Origin: a virus
Length of the DNA stretch: 34,655 nucleotides
Strand: one strand, 5' to 3'
Virus record (IMG/VR): IMGVR_UViG_3300009159_000171
Coordinates: 1-34,655 of that record
In this document: positions 30,045 to 34,655 of the stretch, in pieces
How the letters are laid out: each line of letters starts with the position of its first letter
How positions within the stretch are numbered: the stretch's first letter is position 1
Position numbers and translations under genes: made by a program
The notes under the pieces: generated by a model
The model's database searches: none
What the model was told of the DNA's origin: nothing
The model's input: only the letters and a program-made list of their open reading frames with translations

Positions 30045-31972
30045 GCGCGGTAGTCAGTGCTGTCTCCGATGTCGTCGGGGGTGTTGTGGAAGCCGTTGGT
30101 GACGTCGCCGGTTCGGTATTAGACGCCGCGGGGGATGTCGTCGAATTTGTTGGGGACAACATCAAGCCCATCGCCATGGTCGTGGCGGCGTACTATACCA
30201 TGGGGGCCTCGTTGGCCGAGGATGCCGCCTTGGATGTCGCGCTCGAGGAGTTTGCCACGGAGGGAGCTGGCGGCGAACTGATGGGGGACGTCGCGCTCGA
30301 TGGCGCGGGAGATTTTGCGCTTGATGGGGTCGGCAGCGAACTGATGGGGGACGGGATCAGCCAAGCGGTGCTGGACTCGTTGCCTGAGTTGGTAGACGCC
30401 GGCACGGGGCTCATCGCAACGAGTGCTGGGGACGCCGCCACACAGACAATGCTCTCATCGTTCGCTAACGCCGTCGGCGCGCCCACGGAACTTGTGCAGT
30501 GGCTCAACAACCCACTCGTCAACAACTCCGTCAGCTCACTGATTAAGTCGGGTCTCTCGGGGCGGTCGCTGGAGGACTCGATAAAGAACGTCCTCACCAG
30601 CGCCGCGGGCGCTGAGATGGGCGACCTCGCATCCTCCGTGGCACCCGCAGACATTGCTAAACTCTCCGGGGCGCTGGCGAACTACACGACGCAATCTGTA
30701 ATTAAGGGTCAGGCCCCGAGCATCAGCGACTTCGCCATTGACATGGTGACCGGGAAGGGCACCGGGTACCTGAAGGAGTTGATGGGCACCGACCTGCCCT
30801 CCCCACTGACAGACGCCGCTGCGGCAACGGCGCGCTTTAGTGCCAACGCAGTGCTGAAGGGGCAGAAACCGGACTTGGCTAAGTTCGCGGAGAACTACGC
30901 CACCTCGGCGGCGGTCAACACCGGGATGGGCGTCGTGGACGCCGCGGTGGACAGCGCGGGGAACACCGTCATCAAGTACGTCAACGGCTCCTCGACCACG
31001 CTCGACCCCTCCGGGAAGGTCGTAGACCAGAGCGCCGCGTCGTGGCAGACCATGGACCCCGCCACGGCGGACGCGGCCTCGCAGAACTCGTACCTGACCC
31101 AGCTGGCGGATCAGGCCAAGCAGGACAGCATACAGGAGCTCGTGGCTAGGGCCGACGCCGGTGAGACACTGACGCAGGCCGAGCTTGACACCGTCTACAA
31201 GCAGTACGGCGTGACCCCCTCGGAGGTTATGTCCGGCTCCCCACTGATGAAGTTTGCCAAGAGCATGTACAACCGCGCCACGAGCGGGCCCGGGGCAACA
31301 GGTGCCGGGGCAACTCGGGGGCTCGGCGCGCTACCGACCGCACAACAAAACGTCGGCACATCTTCACAGGTGCCGACAACTTCATCGCCGGACGCGGCCG
31401 CACCATTAACCGCGACAGCGCCGGCCTTTGACCTAGAGCAGCTTCCATTTGGCGGAGAGCAAATAAAAGTGAAATACCCTTGGGACGACCCACTTCCCAC
31501 CACCACGACCCCGGCGGCGACGCAGACGGCATCCGCTATGTTTGGGCCACAGGCGCCCCTCTCCTTCTACTCCCCTGAGTACGCCGAGGGTGGGGACGTC
31601 ACGGCACCGGATGATATGCAGTACCAAGACCCAGTGGAGCAGAGCGCCGCGCCGGAGGGTCACGACTCCCCAGAGGGTCACAACCCGGAGTTCTTCTCCG
31701 AGGGCGGTATGATGCACCACTACGTCAAGGGCGGCGGGACGGGCACCAGCGATAGCATCCCCGCGATGCTGGCCACGGGTGAGTTTGTTATCCCCGCGGA
31801 CGTGGTCTCGGGTCTGGGTGACGGGGACAACGACTCGGGTGCCAAGGTGCTGGACGAGTTCTTGGCGGTGATACGCAAACATAAGAGGGCGGCGGACAGC
31901 AGGCAGCTACCGCCCGACAGCAAGGGACCGCTGGCCTATCTGGCCTCGGCACAACAAAAGGTGGGAACATAA
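30041..31972 (+). CDS. Probable internal virion (DNA ejection) protein, 643 aa
   Basis: Ala/Gly/Asp-rich with an N-terminal region of possible membrane helices (residues about 5-60: VGGVVEAVGDVAGSVLDAAG, IKPIAMVVAAYYTMGASLAE) and a short repeat GELMGDVALDGAGDFALDG / GSELMGDGIS. The middle is helical with Ala-rich repeats. Residues about 500-560 carry Gly-Gly motifs (YAEGGDVTAPDDM, SEGGMMHHYVKGGG). The C-terminus GTSDSIPAMLATGEFVIPAD followed by VVSGLGDGDNDSGAKVLDEF is a common phage virion-protein ending. Starts GTG at 30041. In T7-like phages such proteins form the inner core and enter the host cell with DNA. Confidence 0.62.
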   Translation: MSAVVSAVSDVVGGVVEAVGDVAGSVLDAAGDVVEFVGDNIKPIAMVVAAYYTMGASLAEDAALDVALEEFATEGAGGELMGDVALDGAGDFALDGVGSELMGDGISQAVLDSLPELVDAGTGLIATSAGDAATQTMLSSFANAVGAPTELVQWLNNPLVNNSVSSLIKSGLSGRSLEDSIKNVLTSAAGAEMGDLASSVAPADIAKLSGALANYTTQSVIKGQAPSISDFAIDMVTGKGTGYLKELMGTDLPSPLTDAAAATARFSANAVLKGQKPDLAKFAENYATSAAVNTGMGVVDAAVDSAGNTVIKYVNGSSTTLDPSGKVVDQSAASWQTMDPATADAASQNSYLTQLADQAKQDSIQELVARADAGETLTQAELDTVYKQYGVTPSEVMSGSPLMKFAKSMYNRATSGPGATGAGATRGLGALPTAQQNVGTSSQVPTTSSPDAAAPLTATAPAFDLEQLPFGGEQIKVKYPWDDPLPTTTTPAATQTASAMFGPQAPLSFYSPEYAEGGDVTAPDDMQYQDPVEQSAAPEGHDSPEGHNPEFFSEGGMMHHYVKGGGTGTSDSIPAMLATGEFVIPADVVSGLGDGDNDSGAKVLDEFLAVIRKHKRAADSRQLPPDSKGPLAYLASAQQKVGT

Positions 31973-33156
31973 TGGCCGGACTCAATAGCATACTCTCCAA
32001 CACGGAGACCTCCGCACTGACGCTGCCCAAGTGGTACGACACAGCGCAGCAGGGCGTCGTCAACGCCTCGCTGGCTCAGGCGCAGGCACCCAGCGCGGCG
32101 CAGAATTTTGCCGCGAACACTTTTGCGCCGGGCGCGACCAACCCCTTCACCTCCGGCGCGAGCACGCTCAATCTAATCGCCACCGGCGCCGCGAACCCGT
32201 GGAACGTCGCCACCGACGCCTCGGGGGTGCAGACCGTCACACCGAACGTCAGCACCCCGCTGGGTGGGCTCTTCTCCGCGCAGGAGGGTTTGCTTAATCG
32301 GATCATGCCCGACATCACGGCGCCCGCCGAGGCGAGTGGTGTCAGCTCGGGCGGGTTCGGTGGCTCCCAGCAGCGGTACGGCGTGCAGAGGGCCAAGTCC
32401 GCCGCGCTGGCCGACCTCTTCCAGAAGCAGATGGCGGAGGCACTTCAGGCGCAGCAGACCGGCGCGGTCGCCGCGAGCGGCCTAGGGACGCTGGGTGGTC
32501 AGGGCGTCAAGGCCGCGCTTGACACCGCGAACTTCCCGACCACGCAGCTCTCGAACGTGGCCAACGTCCTCAACGCGGCGAAGCCGGGCACGATAACGAC
32601 CAAGTCGACCGAGCTCGCGCCCCTCAGCCAAGTTGGTTCACTGCTCTCGATGGTCGGCGGGGGCGGCAACATAATGGACTCCATCTACGGCACCCCTCAA
32701 ATTGGGAAGCCGGGGGACGCAAACTTCAAGGCCGCCACGCAGGGCATTGGTCCGCTGAAGGGCTTGATGGACAAACTTGGTTTTGGTACTGGCTCAGGTG
32801 GTGGCAACTCTATGCCAATAGACCCTGTTGCGGGGGATCAGGTTGTGCCGGGTGCAACAACACCGGGGACTGGGCAGTACCTTGGCACCGACGGGAAGGT
32901 CTACACAGACAGTTCGTACGGAACCGGCGCAGGTGGCTCCAGCACTACAACGCACCCCGACTACGGTTCGGCAGTAGGGATCAATGCCACGGGCGTACCC
33001 ATCTTCAGAGACTCAAACGGCGACTTTGTGTACTCAGATGGTTCGAGCGCGTCTGTGTATGGTGGCTTAAACCCCGACACAGGTACTAGCGACCCCAGTG
33101 GCTTAAACCCCAACATAGATTATGGCAATCCGTGGGACAGCACGTACGGCGAATAG
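31972..33156 (+). CDS. Probable internal virion (ejection) protein, 394 aa
   Basis: An Ala/Gly/Ser-rich, low-complexity protein with helical middle (RAKSAALADLFQKQMAEALQ, AQQTGAVAASGLGTLGGQGV) and a Gly/Asn/Thr-rich C-terminus with SDGSSASVYGGLNPD. Segments GGLFSAQEGLLNRIMPDITA and GGFGGSQQRYGVQRAKS are like ejection proteins. Membrane-like but no signal peptide. Its ATG overlaps the previous stop (TAATG), so it belongs to the same unit. Function is inferred from position and composition. Confidence 0.6.
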   Translation: MAGLNSILSNTETSALTLPKWYDTAQQGVVNASLAQAQAPSAAQNFAANTFAPGATNPFTSGASTLNLIATGAANPWNVATDASGVQTVTPNVSTPLGGLFSAQEGLLNRIMPDITAPAEASGVSSGGFGGSQQRYGVQRAKSAALADLFQKQMAEALQAQQTGAVAASGLGTLGGQGVKAALDTANFPTTQLSNVANVLNAAKPGTITTKSTELAPLSQVGSLLSMVGGGGNIMDSIYGTPQIGKPGDANFKAATQGIGPLKGLMDKLGFGTGSGGGNSMPIDPVAGDQVVPGATTPGTGQYLGTDGKVYTDSSYGTGAGGSSTTTHPDYGSAVGINATGVPIFRDSNGDFVYSDGSSASVYGGLNPDTGTSDPSGLNPNIDYGNPWDSTYGE

Positions 33157-33194
33157 CCACGCGACGCAATGACACGCACCAAGGAAAATAGATA
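33157..33194 (+). other. Short intergenic spacer
   Basis: Thirty-eight bases with a ribosome site (AAGGAAAA at 33181-33188) for the next gene. No promoter or terminator seen. Confidence 0.6.
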
Positions 33195-34655
33195 ATGGCA
33201 GACACAGTAGCTGGCGCCTTAGACTCCGTAGACACCACGGGGGCGACGGTCGCCGTCAAGCCCGCAGCGGCGAAGAGTAAGTTCCTCTCGCCCACCCTCG
33301 CGGGGACGCAGCACCTCGACACCGCGGCGGGTGCCTCCATCCTCGAGAACATGCAGCGCCTGATCGACGAGAAGGAGGCACAGAAGTCGAGCTTCCTCGA
33401 GCGGCTCAAGGACGCCGCGGCGTGGACTGGCGGGGGCGTGCAGGGACCCACGGAGGGTCTCGCCCTGCGCGGTAAGGCGCGCGAGGAGCAGACCACCGAC
33501 ATCTACAACATGCGCATGCAGCTGGCGCAGCAGCGCGCAGCCGCCGAGGCGGCCAAGCAGGACGCCGCCTACTGGAACACCCCGCAGGGGGAAGCTGGGG
33601 CACCCGGCGTGGCTGGGGCACCCGGCGTGGCTGGGGCACCCGGCATGTCGAGGGCGCAGACACAGATAGCCGGCCTGCCGCAGCCTTTACAGGATCAGGT
33701 CAGGCGCCTGTACGCAACGGGGCAGAGCGAGGCCGCAAATAAAATAATTCGGGAAGAATACCTGAAGCGGCCCGACCCAATGAAGATGCTTGCTTACGCG
33801 GATAAAATAGAAAGCACCCAGCCCGAAACTGCGGAGGCAATTCGTCGTGAGTACCTCAAAGAGGCGATGAAGCCACGTCTTGATGTCAACGCACAGGGCG
33901 AGCCATTTAACGTCCCCGGCATGACCGCCGAACAACTGAGCCGCAACCGGCCGGCACCCGCGCCCGTTGCTGCGCCTGCGCCCGTTGCGGCGCCCGTTGC
34001 GCCGCGGGAGCCAGATGTCAACCGCCCGACGGTTACCCTCGCGGGCCCTAGTGACAACCGAACGCCCGCGCCGCCGCCCGCGCCGGGAGATAAAACAATT
34101 CCCTACAAGTCGCTCCCGAAGGCGGATCGGATGGTTGTTGACTATTTAGAGAACCAAAACAAGGAAGGCATGCTGGGCAAGGTTCAGATGCCCGACGTTC
34201 CTTCAGCGGCCGCAGCACCTACAGCGCCAGTAATAACACCTACAGCGCCAGTAATAACACCTACAGCGCCAGTGAAGCCGCCGGTCAAGACATTGGGGCA
34301 AATTGAGGCGGAAACCGCAGGAGCCAGAGAGGCCGAGGTGGGAACCGCTAAGGACGCCACGATGGCGTACTCAGGGTTTAAGCAGTCCACCGACCCCTAC
34401 GCAAACGCCGATAGGATTCGTTCTGCGGACAGGGTGGTGCAGCTCACCAAAGACACCCCCGAGGCTGTTGGTGTGCTGACCGACCCGGGCGTGGTGAATG
34501 CTATTGTCACGGTTGTATCACAGGGCGCGAATACCCCGTGGGGTAATATATCCCTCGGCGGGTTAGAGGACGCCGTCTCCAAAGTGCTGGTTGACTCCAA
34601 GGGCAACCTGCTTCCTCCTCAGGTGCAAAAGAACCGCAACGAGATAGCGCAGCTT
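33195..34655 (+). CDS. Large internal virion/ejection protein, 3' end outside window (487 residues visible)
   Basis: The ATG at 33195 has AAGGAAAA before it, and the frame stays open to the window edge. The N-terminus is helical (ILENMQRLIDEKEAQKSSFL, IYNMRMQLAQQRAAAEAAKQ), followed by a collagen-like Gly-X-Y stretch (GAPGVAGAPGVAGAPGM), then a helical section (GLPQPLQDQVRRLYATGQSE), a Pro/Ala linker (PAPVAAPAPVAAPVAP) and a second linker with PTAPVIT repeats. A more ordered region starts near the edge (YANADRIRSADRVVQLTKDT). A catalytic domain, if any, would lie beyond the window. Position after two ejection-like proteins suggests the large inner core protein. Confidence 0.6.
   Translation, partial: MADTVAGALDSVDTTGATVAVKPAAAKSKFLSPTLAGTQHLDTAAGASILENMQRLIDEKEAQKSSFLERLKDAAAWTGGGVQGPTEGLALRGKAREEQTTDIYNMRMQLAQQRAAAEAAKQDAAYWNTPQGEAGAPGVAGAPGVAGAPGMSRAQTQIAGLPQPLQDQVRRLYATGQSEAANKIIREEYLKRPDPMKMLAYADKIESTQPETAEAIRREYLKEAMKPRLDVNAQGEPFNVPGMTAEQLSRNRPAPAPVAAPAPVAAPVAPREPDVNRPTVTLAGPSDNRTPAPPPAPGDKTIPYKSLPKADRMVVDYLENQNKEGMLGKVQMPDVPSAAAAPTAPVITPTAPVITPTAPVKPPVKTLGQIEAETAGAREAEVGTAKDATMAYSGFKQSTDPYANADRIRSADRVVQLTKDTPEAVGVLTDPGVVNAIVTVVSQGANTPWGNISLGGLEDAVSKVLVDSKGNLLPPQVQKNRNEIAQL
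33594..33647 (+). repeat. 18-bp tandem repeat, three copies, collagen-like
   Basis: GCTGGGGCACCCGGCGTG occurs at 33594-33611 and 33612-33629, with a third copy at 33630-33647 ending in ATG instead of GTG. It encodes Ala-Gly-Ala-Pro-Gly-Val units, i.e. Gly-X-Y triplets. Confidence 0.92.
34218..34274 (+). repeat. 21-bp tandem repeat in Pro/Ala linker
   Basis: CCTACAGCGCCAGTAATAAC-A units at 34218-34238 and 34239-34259, with a partial third at 34260-34274. It encodes PTAPVIT and is in frame. Confidence 0.9.

Overview
The window looks like the structural (late) half of a tailed double-stranded DNA phage genome, most likely a short-tailed podovirus of an aquatic Gram-negative bacterium. All genes are on the + strand, tightly packed, often overlapping by 1-11 bases. 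The virion order is: terminase large subunit, P22-like portal with a long Gln-rich tail, GroES-like co-chaperonin, scaffold, decoration protein, HK97-fold capsid protein, tail-fibre/adhesin genes, lysis genes, connector and nozzle proteins, then large Ala/Gly-rich proteins that resemble T7-type internal (ejection) proteins. No integrase, tRNA, CRISPR array or insertion sequence was seen. The host cannot be named; a SAR-type endolysin points to a Gram-negative. Gene 1 enters from the left edge and the last gene runs off the right edge.

Layout. 1-2327: a decayed intein/LAGLIDADG reading frame directly upstream of an intact terminase. 2428-7296: a probable membrane-active virion protein, the portal and a small protein. 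7335-11163: small protein, GroES-like protein, scaffold, small conserved protein, decoration protein and major capsid protein, closed by a strong terminator. 11462-19431: small virion proteins, then fibre and glycine-rich adhesin genes; from about 13.3 kb codon use becomes less GC-rich and is mosaic. 19428-21644: lysis cassette with coiled-coil membrane protein, 3-TM holin, M15 peptidase, secreted protein and SAR lysozyme. 21729-28139: repeat protein, 55-residue basic protein, two gp4-like connector proteins, a fibre and the tail nozzle. 28202-29597: an acyl carrier protein and a beta-ketoacyl synthase with all catalytic residues. 29598-34655: a T7 gp13-like protein and three probable ejection proteins.

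Two things stand out. First, a metabolic pair (acyl carrier protein plus ketosynthase) sits exactly between the tail nozzle and the internal-protein block, behind its own promoter-like element and translationally linked to virion genes. Second, five intergenic elements share GGGCG, exactly 19 bases, then ATAAG, with a T-run between the boxes and TATAGG-like bases after. They mark the starts of five transcription units and probably define a phage-specific promoter class.
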